A program made the position numbers and the translations under genes. DNA of 7,527 nt from Kineosporiaceae bacterium (GTDB taxonomy: Bacteria > Actinomycetota > Actinomycetes > Actinomycetales > Angustibacteraceae). Location of the stretch: contig DAIETC010000159.1 in NCBI GenBank assembly GCA_027345905.1, positions 1 through 7,527 on the forward strand. The letters run 5' to 3'. A model generated the notes under the pieces. That model had not been told where the DNA came from, did not search any database, and saw only the letters and a list, made by a program, of their open reading frames with translations. Below, piece by piece: positions 1-5,864 of the stretch (position 1 is its first letter; each line of letters begins with the position of its first letter).

Positions 1-654
1 ACCTTGACCGCGACCGGCGCGGCCGTCTTCCCAGGCCTGTCGGGCGGCACGGCCGTGGCCGACACCACCCCCCGTCCCGATCCCCAGCAGCGCAGCAGCG
101 CCGGCTCGGACGTCAAGCACCTCGCCAGTGCACGAGCCGGAATACGCCAGAACGACCTGCTCGAACAGGCCACCTTGCGCCGCGCCGAGGCCCGCGCCCG
201 CGCCAGCCGCGCAGCTGCCCGCAGCAAGCTGCTCGCCAAGCAGCAGGCCGAGCTCGCCGCCGCGCACACCTGGGTGCTGCCCCTCACGCACTACCAGTTC
301 AGCTCGCCGTTCGGCATGCGCTGGGGCAGCCTGCACCCCGGCGACGACCTCGCCGCGCCCATCGGAACGCCGCTCGCGGCGATGTCCACCGGCACGGTCG
401 TCTTCGCCGGCAGCGAGAGCGGCTACGGCACGAAGCTGGAGATCCGGTACTGGGACGGGACGGTCAGCTGGTATGCCCACATGTCCCGGATCGATGTCTC
501 GGTCGGGGACGACGTGCGCCCCGGGCAGGTCGTCGGAGCCGTGGGCGACACCGGCTTCTCGACCGGGCCGCACCTGCACCTGGAGATCCACCCGGACGGC
601 GGTGGCCCGGTCGACCCCAAGCCCTGGTTGGCCAAGCACGGCCTGAACGTCTGA
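1..654 (+). CDS. Secreted M23 family metallopeptidase (LytM/lysostaphin type), 5'-truncated
   Basis: The frame is open from base 1 to the TGA at 652-654, so the start lies upstream of the window. The TTG at position 4 is unlikely to be the start, because the first ~20 residues (Gly/Ala-rich, ending in a TAVA|D-like signal-peptidase site) look like the end of a signal peptide. Counting the codon at 4-6 as residue 1: residues 20-40 are a Pro/Ser-rich linker and residues 40-88 are Ala/Arg/Glu-rich and probably helical or coiled-coil. Residues 97-212 are the M23 peptidase domain, with the HxxxD motif at H111-D115, a histidine at H159 (YAHM) and the HLH motif at H190/H192. By family knowledge H111, D115 and H192 bind zinc, and H159/H190 assist catalysis. 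Such enzymes cut peptide cross-links in peptidoglycan outside the membrane; some relatives only regulate other hydrolases, but all metal residues are present here. It converges on pcrA. From memory, an M23 gene beside pcrA also occurs in other actinobacteria. Confidence 0.9.
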   Translation, partial: TLTATGAAVFPGLSGGTAVADTTPRPDPQQRSSAGSDVKHLASARAGIRQNDLLEQATLRRAEARARASRAAARSKLLAKQQAELAAAHTWVLPLTHYQFSSPFGMRWGSLHPGDDLAAPIGTPLAAMSTGTVVFAGSESGYGTKLEIRYWDGTVSWYAHMSRIDVSVGDDVRPGQVVGAVGDTGFSTGPHLHLEIHPDGGGPVDPKPWLAKHGLNV

Positions 655-709
655 GCAGGCCTGAACGTCTGAGCAGGCCTGCACGCTGAGCACGCCTGAA
701 CGCTGTGCA
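640..709. repeat. Four tandem copies of a 17-18 bp unit across the peptidase stop codon
   Basis: The unit GGCCTGAACGTCTGAGCA occurs perfectly at 640-657 and 658-675, followed by degenerate 17-bp copies at 676-692 and 693-709. The first copy holds the last codons and stop of the M23 gene, so the second repeats that coding end, including an in-frame-looking stop. Two perfect copies next to two diverged ones suggest at least one recent duplication by replication slippage. The array fills most of the 66-bp convergent gap. Confidence 0.85.
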
Positions 710-713
710 GGCC
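676..713. terminator. Hairpin between convergent genes, possible bidirectional terminator
   Basis: GGCCTGCAC at 676-684 and GTGCAGGCC at 705-713 form a perfect 9-bp stem with a 20-nt loop, plus a possible G-U pair inside at 685/704. It lies 22 bp after the M23 stop and 8 bp after the pcrA stop (pcrA reads leftward), so it could end transcripts from both sides. No T-run follows on either strand; actinobacterial terminators often lack one, but the assignment is an inference. Confidence 0.4.
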
Positions 714-720
714 GCCGCGC

Positions 721-3258
721 CTAGAGCTTCTCGACCGGCGCGTAGCGCAGCAACAACCGTTTGGTGCCCTCGTCGCGAAAGTCGACGTGCGCCATGGCTT
801 TGTCGCCGGTCCCCTCGACCTGCACGACGGTGCCGAGCCCGAACGTGTCATGGGTGACCCGGTCGCCGGGCTCCAGGTGGACCACCGGCCGGTTGCCGAG
901 CGAACGCACCCCCGGGGTGCTGGCCAGCCTGGCGACCGCGGGGGTCGAGGCCGGCCGGCCGCTCGCGGTCATGCCGGTCGACTCGGTGCGCCGCCAGTCG
1001 ATCAGCTCGCCGGGCAGCTCTTCGAGAAACCGTGACGCCGGGTTGTATGACGGCGCGCCCCACGCGCTGCGGACCGCCGCCCGCGACAGGTACAGGCGCT
1101 CACGGGCTCGGGTGATGCCGACGTACGCCAGCCGACGTTCCTCCTGCAGCTCGCTCGCGTTGCCCAGGGCCCGCTGGTGCGGGAACACACCGTCCTCCAG
1201 CCCGGTGAGGAAGACCACCGGGAACTCCAGACCCTTTGCCGTGTGCAGCGTCATCAGCGTGACGACGCCCTGTTCGAGCGCGTCGGCGTCCGGGATGTCG
1301 TCGCTGTCCGCCACCAGCGACACCCGCTCCAGGAAGTCGGTCAGCGAGCCCTCTGGGCTCAGCTGCTCGAACTCGCGCGCCACCTGCACGAGCTCGGCGA
1401 GGTTCTCGACGCGGGTCTCGTCCTGCGGGTCGTGGCTGGCCTGCAGCTCGGCGACGTAACCGGTCTGCTCGAGCACGGCCTCGAGCACCGTGGCAGGCCC
1501 CGCTCCGGCTTCGACCACCGTCTGCAGCGCCTCGAGCAGGCCGGTGAACGCGGCGACGCAGCTCAGCGAGCGGGTGGCGATGCCCGGCGCCTCGTCGGCG
1601 CGGGCCAGGGCGGCCGCGAACGAGATGCGCTCACGGTCGGCCAGCTGGGCCAGGGCGGCCTCGGCGCGCTCACCGATCCCCCGCTTGGGTACGTTCAGGA
1701 TGCGCCGCAGGTTCACCGTGTCGGCGCCGTTGGCCAGCACGCGCAGGTAGGCGAGCGCGTCCTTGACCTCGCGACGCTCGTAGAACCGGGTGCCCCCGAC
1801 GATCTTGTACGGCAGGCCGACCCGCACGAGCACCTCTTCGAGGGCACGGGACTGCGCGTTGGTGCGGTAGAACACCGCGACGTCCCCGGGCTTGACGGCG
1901 TGCTCGTCCCCCAGCCGGTCGATCTCGCCGGCCACGAAGGCCGCCTCGTCGTGCTCGGAGTCGGCGACGTAGCCGACGATCTGGGCCCCCTCGCCGGACG
2001 CCGTCCACAGCCGCTTGGGCCGGCGGTCGGGGTTGCGCGCGATGACCGCGTTGGCCGCCAGCAGGATCGTCTGGGTCGAGCGGTAGTTCTGCTCCAGCAA
2101 GATGGTGCGCGCGTTCGGGTAGTCGGTCTCGAACTCGACGATGTTGCGGATGCTGGCGCCGCGAAAGGCGTAGATCGACTGGTCGGCGTCGCCGACGACC
2201 GTGAGCTCGGCGGCCTCGACCGCGACCTCGCTGCCCTCGCGCACCATCGAGCCGTCGACCGCCTGCACGGTACGCCGGGCGGCGGCCTCCGACGTCGAGC
2301 CGCCCACCAGCTCGCGCACGAGCACGTACTGGGCGTGGTTGGTGTCCTGGTACTCGTCCACCAGCACGTGGCGGAACCGGCGGCGGTAGTGCTCGGCGAC
2401 GTCCGGGAACACCTGCAGCACGTTGACCGTGGTCATGATCAGGTCGTCGAAGTCCAGCGCGTTGGCCTGGCGCAACCGCTGCTGGTACATGCGGTAGGCC
2501 TCGGCCAGCGTGCGGTCAGTATGGCTGGCGCTCGGCGCCCCAGCCTGCTCGGCGTAGGTCTGCTCGTCGACCAGCTCGTTCTTCAGGTTGGACACCTGGG
2601 CGCTGAACGCGCGCGGCGGGTAACGCTTGGGGTCCAGGTCGAGCTCGCGGCAGACCAGCGCCATCAGCCGCTGGGAGTCCGCCGCGTCGTAGATCGAGAA
2701 GGACGACTTCAGGCCGACCCTGGTGGCCTCGCGGCGCAGGATCCGCACGCACGCGGAGTGGAACGTCGAGACCCACATGGACGCCGCGCGGGCACCGACC
2801 AGGCCGGCCACCCGCTCGCGCATCTCGCCGGCCGCCTTGTTCGTGAAGGTGATCGCCAACACCTGCCCCGGACGCACGCCGCGGGCCGCGAGCAGGTAGG
2901 CGACCCGGTGGGCCAGGACCCGGGTCTTGCCCGAGCCGGCGCCGGCCACGATCAGCAGCGGTGAGCCCTCGTGCAGCACCGCGGCGCGCTGTTGCGGGTT
3001 CAGCCCCTCGAGCAGCCACGCCGGGTCCGCGCCGGGACCCGCGGACGTCGTCCGTTCCCTCAGGTCACCGGGGGCCATGTTCGCCGTTGGCACACCAGCC
3101 GTTGGCACACCAGCCGTTGGCACACCAGCCGTTGCCACACCAGCAGGCGCCGTGGCCGCTGGCGAGGCGGCGGCCGGTGCCGGGACCGGATGGCGCTGGC
3201 CTCCTCGCCGCGGCGAGCCCAGCCCCGCCAGCGGAAGGTCGTCGAAGAGGGTGCTCAT
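721..3258 (-). CDS. pcrA: ATP-dependent DNA helicase PcrA/UvrD1 (superfamily 1A)
   Basis: An 845-residue 3'-5' DNA helicase/translocase for repair and removal of proteins from DNA. Motifs run in order: Q-motif-like LNPQQRAAV 86-94; Walker A GAGSGKT 106-112; motif Ia around 135-145; Walker B VDEYQD 300-305; motif III GDADQSIYAFRGA 356-368; motif IV LEQNYRST 388-395; motif V TLHTAKGLEFPVV 670-682; motif VI EERRLAYVGITRAR 706-719. All key residues are intact. Residues 793-845 (LEPGDRVTHDTFGLGTV...) match the C-terminal Tudor-like domain that in PcrA/UvrD binds RNA polymerase, linking the enzyme to transcription-coupled repair. The frame stays open to 3486, but that would overlap the divergent gene by 110 bp; the ATG at 3258 (MSTLFDD) starts just after a TANNNT box and is preferred. 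Oddities: residues 1-80 are Pro/Ala-rich with an AGVPT pentapeptide repeat, and residues ~320-350 are an extra Ala/Glu/Val-rich segment between motifs II and III. Confidence 0.96.
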   Translation of the reverse strand: MSTLFDDLPLAGLGSPRRGGQRHPVPAPAAASPAATAPAGVATAGVPTAGVPTAGVPTANMAPGDLRERTTSAGPGADPAWLLEGLNPQQRAAVLHEGSPLLIVAGAGSGKTRVLAHRVAYLLAARGVRPGQVLAITFTNKAAGEMRERVAGLVGARAASMWVSTFHSACVRILRREATRVGLKSSFSIYDAADSQRLMALVCRELDLDPKRYPPRAFSAQVSNLKNELVDEQTYAEQAGAPSASHTDRTLAEAYRMYQQRLRQANALDFDDLIMTTVNVLQVFPDVAEHYRRRFRHVLVDEYQDTNHAQYVLVRELVGGSTSEAAARRTVQAVDGSMVREGSEVAVEAAELTVVGDADQSIYAFRGASIRNIVEFETDYPNARTILLEQNYRSTQTILLAANAVIARNPDRRPKRLWTASGEGAQIVGYVADSEHDEAAFVAGEIDRLGDEHAVKPGDVAVFYRTNAQSRALEEVLVRVGLPYKIVGGTRFYERREVKDALAYLRVLANGADTVNLRRILNVPKRGIGERAEAALAQLADRERISFAAALARADEAPGIATRSLSCVAAFTGLLEALQTVVEAGAGPATVLEAVLEQTGYVAELQASHDPQDETRVENLAELVQVAREFEQLSPEGSLTDFLERVSLVADSDDIPDADALEQGVVTLMTLHTAKGLEFPVVFLTGLEDGVFPHQRALGNASELQEERRLAYVGITRARERLYLSRAAVRSAWGAPSYNPASRFLEELPGELIDWRRTESTGMTASGRPASTPAVARLASTPGVRSLGNRPVVHLEPGDRVTHDTFGLGTVVQVEGTGDKAMAHVDFRDEGTKRLLLRYAPVEKL
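3086..3145. repeat. 15-bp minisatellite inside pcrA (four copies)
   Basis: GTTGGCACACCAGCC is repeated without interruption at 3086-3100, 3101-3115 and 3116-3130, with a fourth copy at 3131-3145 that differs at two bases. The period is a multiple of three, so on the minus strand it encodes an in-frame AGVPT-type pentapeptide array (about residues 38-58 of PcrA) in the disordered N-terminal extension. Copy number could vary between strains without breaking the frame. Confidence 0.92.
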
Positions 3259-3266
3259 CAAGACCC

Positions 3267-3272
3267 AGCCTA
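3267..3272 (-). promoter_or_regulatory. Candidate -10 box of pcrA, leaderless transcript likely
   Basis: On the minus strand TAGGCT fits the actinobacterial -10 consensus TANNNT and is separated from the ATG at 3258 by 8 nt. That places the transcription start at or within a base or two of the start codon. No good Shine-Dalgarno sequence precedes the ATG and no convincing -35 is seen, both common for leaderless genes in this phylum. Confidence 0.45.
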
Positions 3273-3323
3273 CGGGCCGGGGACGACAGCCGTCCTCGAG
3301 CGGCTGGCCCACGCGCGTCGTCC

Positions 3324-3329
3324 TAGCAT
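3324..3329 (+). promoter_or_regulatory. Candidate -10 box for the PIG-L gene
   Basis: TAGCAT fits TANNNT and would start transcription near 3336, giving a leader of about 40 nt. That leader contains a GC-rich hairpin (GCGGGC 3337-3342 with GCCCGC 3350-3355, 7-nt loop) just before the ribosome binding site. No clear -35 is visible, so support is limited. Confidence 0.3.
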
Positions 3330-3365
3330 GGTCGGCGCGGGCAGGACCCGCCCGCCCCTGGTCGT

Positions 3366-3371
3366 GAGGAG
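3366..3371 (+). promoter_or_regulatory. Ribosome binding site of the PIG-L gene
   Basis: GAGGAG lies 5 nt before the ATG at 3377. It is one of only two strong Shine-Dalgarno sites in the window and fixes this start codon. Confidence 0.75.
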
Positions 3372-3376
3372 TCCGG

Positions 3377-4102
3377 ATGCCGCTGCCCGACGCCGAGGTC
3401 GAACGAGCCCTGGTGGTGACCGCGCACCCCGACGACGTCGACTTCGGTGCGGCCGGCACCATCGCGACCTTCGTGGACGCAGGCATCGAGGTGACCTACC
3501 TGCTGTGCACCCATGGCGACCAGGGCGGTTTCGACGACACGCCGCGCGAGCAGATGCCCGCCCTGCGCGCCGCCGAGCAGCGCGCCGCCGCGGCGGCGGT
3601 CGGGGTCACGGACGTGCGCTTCCTGCAGGGCTACCGGGACGGCTGGCTCGAACCCACCTTCGAGCTGCAGCGGGACATCGTCCGGGTCATCCGCGACGTA
3701 CGCCCCCGCCGGATGCTGATCCAGTCCCCAGAGCGCAACTGGCGCCGGATCCAGGCCAGCCACAGTGACCACCTGGCGGCGGGCGAGGCGGCCATCAGGG
3801 CGGTCTACCCCTCCGCGCGCAACCCGCACGCCTGGCCCGAGCTGATCACCGACGAGGGCCTACAGCCGTGGTCGGTCGAGGAGGTCTGGCTGATGGCGCA
3901 CCAGGAGAACACCCACTTCGTCGACATCACCGCCACCTTCGAACGCAAGCTCGCCGCCCTACGTGCTCATGCCACGCAGACGGCGCACCTGGGCGAGGGG
4001 CTCGAGGCTCGGCTGCGCACCTGGGGCGGCGAGCAGGCCGCTGCCGCCGGGTGGGGTCAGGGTCGGCTGGCCGAGGGCTTCGCCGTGGTCCCGACCGCGT
4101 GA
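3377..4102 (+). CDS. PIG-L/LmbE family zinc deacetylase
   Basis: A 241-residue protein of the PIG-L/LmbE fold, whose members remove acyl groups from N-acylated amino sugars or related small molecules with a divalent metal. The signature AHPDD is at residues 16-20 after a short beta strand (ALVVT), with the second motif HSDH at 129-132. By comparison with MshB (ligands His13, Asp16, His147), H17, D20 and H132 should bind zinc and D19 should act as general base. There is no signal peptide or membrane segment, so it is cytoplasmic. Family members in actinobacteria include MshB and Mca of mycothiol metabolism, but this protein is shorter (MshB is about 300 residues) and no mycothiol neighbour is present, so the substrate is unknown. 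It stands alone, divergent from pcrA and convergent with the MFS gene. Confidence 0.88.
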   Translation: MPLPDAEVERALVVTAHPDDVDFGAAGTIATFVDAGIEVTYLLCTHGDQGGFDDTPREQMPALRAAEQRAAAAAVGVTDVRFLQGYRDGWLEPTFELQRDIVRVIRDVRPRRMLIQSPERNWRRIQASHSDHLAAGEAAIRAVYPSARNPHAWPELITDEGLQPWSVEEVWLMAHQENTHFVDITATFERKLAALRAHATQTAHLGEGLEARLRTWGGEQAAAAGWGQGRLAEGFAVVPTA

Positions 4103-4119
4103 GCCGGCGCCCGTCGTCC

Positions 4120-4139
4120 AGCCGGATTCGCGGCCGGCT
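4120..4139 (+). terminator. Hairpin after the PIG-L gene, candidate terminator
   Basis: AGCCGG (4120-4125) pairs with CCGGCT (4134-4139) around an 8-nt loop, 17 bp after the PIG-L stop codon, followed by a very short T stretch (4139-4141). Position and stem fit an intrinsic terminator, but the stem is short and the U-run weak. Confidence 0.4.
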
Positions 4140-4145
4140 TTGCGC

Positions 4146-4198
4146 GGATGAAAATGGGGGCGGTCCGTCCACGTGAGGGGCTATTTTCGACTGATCAC
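4146..4198. repeat. 53-bp repeat element, copy 1
   Basis: Matches 4421-4473 at 51 of 53 positions; differences are at 4171 (A versus G) and 4192 (T versus C). The unit starts GGATGAAAATGGGGGCGG and ends in GATCAC. GAAAAT at 4150-4155 and ATTTTC at 4183-4188 are inverted repeats that can close a hairpin, with an inner stem at 4160-4163/4169-4172. This copy is purely intergenic. Read leftward it would encode VISRK-stop, nearly the same as the last codons of the MFS gene. Confidence 0.9.
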
Positions 4199-4291
4199 AT
4201 AACGCCGGTTCCGCCGTCCTAGCGGCGAGGCGCCGCGTCACAATGCGTCACGCCACCGCGCAAAGCCCGCGCCCTTCGTCCGGCGCGGTTT

Positions 4292-4365
4292 CGTGGGTGC
4301 AGGCATGGGTGCAGCGAAAGTGTCGTGATCGCAGTGGTTTGCCTGCACCCATGCCTGCACCCACG
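4292..4365. repeat. Perfect 23-bp inverted repeat with internal tandem octamers
   Basis: The arms 4292-4314 and 4343-4365 are exact reverse complements, extendable outward by a G-T and an A-T pair (4291/4366, 4290/4367), around a 28-bp loop. Each arm contains GGGTGCAG twice, 12 bp apart (4295-4302 and 4307-4314, mirrored at 4343-4350 and 4355-4362). Transcribed from either strand it would form a very stable hairpin, so one role is a barrier between the convergent genes. Other possibilities are a binding site for a dimeric protein on octamer repeats, or a recombination site. Function is not known from sequence. Confidence 0.9.
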
Positions 4366-4396
4366 GATGCCGATTGCGCACGGCGGTAACGCTGCA

Positions 4397-4413
4397 TGGC
4401 CCTTGCCGGGCCA
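4397..4413. terminator. Short hairpin, possible terminator
   Basis: TGGCCC (4397-4402) and GGGCCA (4408-4413) form a 6-bp stem with a 5-nt loop. It lies 43 bp after the MFS stop on the minus strand, just past repeat copy 2. No U-run is present on either strand, so the terminator role is only suggested by position. Confidence 0.3.
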
Positions 4414-4420
4414 CCCCGGA

Positions 4421-4473
4421 GGATGAAAATGGGGGCGGTCCGTCCGCGTGAGGGGCTATTTTCGACCGATCAC
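4421..4473. repeat. 53-bp repeat element, copy 2, overlapping the MFS 3' end
   Basis: Second copy of the unit at 4146-4198 (51/53 identical). Bases 4456-4473 encode the last five residues (VIGRK) and the stop of the MFS gene; the rest is downstream of it. The outer inverted repeat GAAAAT 4425-4430/ATTTTC 4458-4463 overlaps the stop codon. The inner stem GCGG/CCGC (4435-4438/4444-4447) is perfect here. In copy 1 the substitution keeps it paired as a G-U wobble only in the minus-strand RNA. Confidence 0.9.
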
Positions 4474-5814
4474 GTCGGGGACGTCGTCCTCGACGTAGCG
4501 CGGTAGCGCGACGTGCCAGCCCGACCAGGCCAGGACGGCGAGCGCGGCGAACAGCAGGACGAAGGACCAGCCCCAGCCGCCCGAGGCCCCGTGCAGGAAG
4601 CCGACCAGCAGCGGCCCGGTGCCGGCCAGCAGGTATCCCACGCTCTGCGCGAACGCCGACAGCGCGGAGGTCGCCTCGGCGGTGCGTGCCCGCAGCCCCA
4701 TCAAGGTCAGCGCCAGCGGGAAGGCGCCGGACCCGATGCCGACGAGCACCACCCACAGCCACTGTCCGGCCCGCGGGGCCAGCAGCATGCCGGTGTAGGC
4801 CACGACGTAGCAGCCGACGAGCGCGGCGATCAGCGGGCGCTGGGAGTGCAGCCGCGCCGCAAGCGAGGGGATCACCATCGAGGTCGGGATCGTCAAAGCG
4901 GCCAGCACGGCGATCAGCAGCCCGGCCTGGGCCGGTGAGGCCCCGGCGCGCTCGCGGAAGAACAGCGCGAACCAGCCGAACGCGACGTACGCCTGCAGCG
5001 ACTGCGCACCGAAGAACAGGGCCAGCGCCCAGGCCGTCCGGCTGCGCCGCAACGGCAACCGGACCCGCTCGGGGCGCTCGGACGCCGGTGCCCGCCGCGC
5101 AGGCAGCACGATCCAGGCCACCGCGGCGACCCCGGCGAGCAGCGCCCAGAAGCCCAAGCCGACCCGCCAGTCCACCCGGCCGCCTCGGGTGGCAAGGGGT
5201 ACCGTCAGCGCGGCCGAGGCCGTCATGCCCACCGCCAGAGCGGTGGTGTAGACGGCGGTCATGCTGCCGACGCGCTCGGCGAAGTACCGCTTGACGAGTA
5301 CGGGCAGCAGGACGTTGCCCATGGCGCCGCCAGCCAGCGCCAGCACGCTCAGCGCCAGGAACTCCCAGGCGGTGCCGACCAGCACCCGCAGGGCCAGACC
5401 GGCCGTCATGAGCACGAGCGCCGCGGCCAGCAGGCGCTGCTCGCCGTAGCGGTGGGCCAGCCGAGGGGTCAGCGCACCCAGCGCGGCGAAGCTGAGCACC
5501 GGCAGGGTTGTGAGCACGCCGGCCAGGGCGCTGGACAGGCCGATCGCCCGCTCGAGCTCGGCCAGCACCGGGCCGACACTGGTCACCGCCGTGCGCAGGT
5601 TGACGGCGGCGAGCACGACGGCGGCGACCAGCGCCCAGATCGGTGCGGTGTGGCGCCCCGGCAACGAGCGCGCCGACTGGGTGGACGGCTGAGTCGGCTG
5701 AGTCGGCTGTGTCGACGGCTCAGTCGCCAGCTGCGACGCCGGCGTGGACGAGTGAGGCGGCGGCGTCGACGAGTGAGGCGGGCATTGCGGCAGGTTCGAA
5801 GCGGCGCGTGACAT
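4456..5814 (-). CDS. MFS transporter, CynX/NimT type
   Basis: A 452-residue membrane protein with about 12 hydrophobic segments (roughly 57-80, 96-116, 127-147, 150-174, 186-207, 217-237, 261-285, 295-318, 327-346, 351-373, 385-405, 414-435) and a long middle loop at 239-260. The opening NLRTAVTSVGPVLAEL (72-87) and the LTTLPVLSFAALGALTPRLAHRYG stretch (101-124) are typical of the CynX/NimT branch of the major facilitator superfamily, which includes cyanate and 2-nitroimidazole transporters. The substrate here cannot be read from sequence. Residues 1-55 form a Ser/Thr/Pro/Gln-rich tail with HSSTPPP and TQP repeats, unusual for the family. The frame stays open to 6057, but that would run into the divergent Nudix gene. 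ATG 5814 is preferred (GGGAAG about 10 nt upstream); ATG 5832 is an alternative. The last codons lie inside a 53-bp repeat. The gene appears monocistronic. Confidence 0.88.
   Translation of the reverse strand: MSRAASNLPQCPPHSSTPPPHSSTPASQLATEPSTQPTQPTQPSTQSARSLPGRHTAPIWALVAAVVLAAVNLRTAVTSVGPVLAELERAIGLSSALAGVLTTLPVLSFAALGALTPRLAHRYGEQRLLAAALVLMTAGLALRVLVGTAWEFLALSVLALAGGAMGNVLLPVLVKRYFAERVGSMTAVYTTALAVGMTASAALTVPLATRGGRVDWRVGLGFWALLAGVAAVAWIVLPARRAPASERPERVRLPLRRSRTAWALALFFGAQSLQAYVAFGWFALFFRERAGASPAQAGLLIAVLAALTIPTSMVIPSLAARLHSQRPLIAALVGCYVVAYTGMLLAPRAGQWLWVVLVGIGSGAFPLALTLMGLRARTAEATSALSAFAQSVGYLLAGTGPLLVGFLHGASGGWGWSFVLLFAALAVLAWSGWHVALPRYVEDDVPDVIGRK
5687..5713. repeat. 9-bp tandem repeat in the MFS N-terminal coding region
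   Basis: GGCTGAGTC occurs at 5687-5695 and 5696-5704, with a one-base variant at 5705-5713. On the minus strand it encodes the TQPTQPTQP-like tract at about residues 34-43. The 3n period keeps the frame. Confidence 0.8.
5741..5781. repeat. 21-bp tandem repeat in the MFS N-terminal coding region
   Basis: GGCGTGGACGAGTGAGGCGG at 5741-5760 recurs at 5762-5781 with one difference (C for G at the sixth base). It encodes two copies of the heptad PPHSSTP at the start of the transporter. With the neighbouring 9-bp array, it indicates the N-terminal tail grew by repeat expansion. Confidence 0.8.
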
Positions 5815-5864
5815 AGGGCCACATCTTCCCATCCGTGCCGCGCGCCGACCAACCCGTGGCTCCG

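Larger units (their letters stand above)
4103..4455. other. 353-bp tail-to-tail intergenic region rich in repeats
   Basis: No credible gene was found between the stops of the PIG-L and MFS genes. In order it holds: a hairpin at 4120-4139, repeat copy 1 (4146-4198), a small stem CGCCG/CGGCG (4212-4216, 4223-4227), a 7-bp direct repeat GCGTCAC (4235-4241 and 4245-4251), a perfect 23-bp inverted repeat (4292-4314/4343-4365), a short hairpin (4397-4413) and the beginning of repeat copy 2 (4421-4473). No tRNA-like fold or transposase remnant was recognised. Confidence 0.8.

Noticed and set aside
1177..2964. 595-residue open frame on the plus strand opposite pcrA
   Set aside because: It is antisense to the intact helicase motifs, has a composition typical of GC-rich shadow frames (Asp/Leu/Val/Gly/Arg-rich) and shows no recognisable domain.
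3259..3486. Extension of pcrA upstream to an ATG at 3486
   Set aside because: It would overlap the divergent PIG-L gene by 110 bp and adds 76 residues without family resemblance, whereas ATG 3258 follows a good -10 box.
3370..4102. PIG-L gene as mshB or mca of mycothiol metabolism
   Set aside because: It shares the metal motifs but is shorter than those enzymes and has no mycothiol-related neighbour, so a specific name is not justified.
4170..4175. CACGTG palindrome in repeat copy 1 as a regulator site
   Set aside because: Copy 2 has CGCGTG at the same place, so the palindrome is not conserved between the two copies.
4238..4387. Small minus-strand ORF of about 50 codons through the inverted repeat (contains WVQAWVQA)
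   Set aside because: The reading frame simply passes through the repeat; there is no ribosome binding site or family resemblance, and a perfect inverted repeat with octamer symmetry explains the sequence better.
4103..4455. tRNA gene or tRNA-derived attachment site in the large intergenic region
   Set aside because: No T-loop GGTTCGAAT-like box, anticodon arm or CCA end was found near the repeats.
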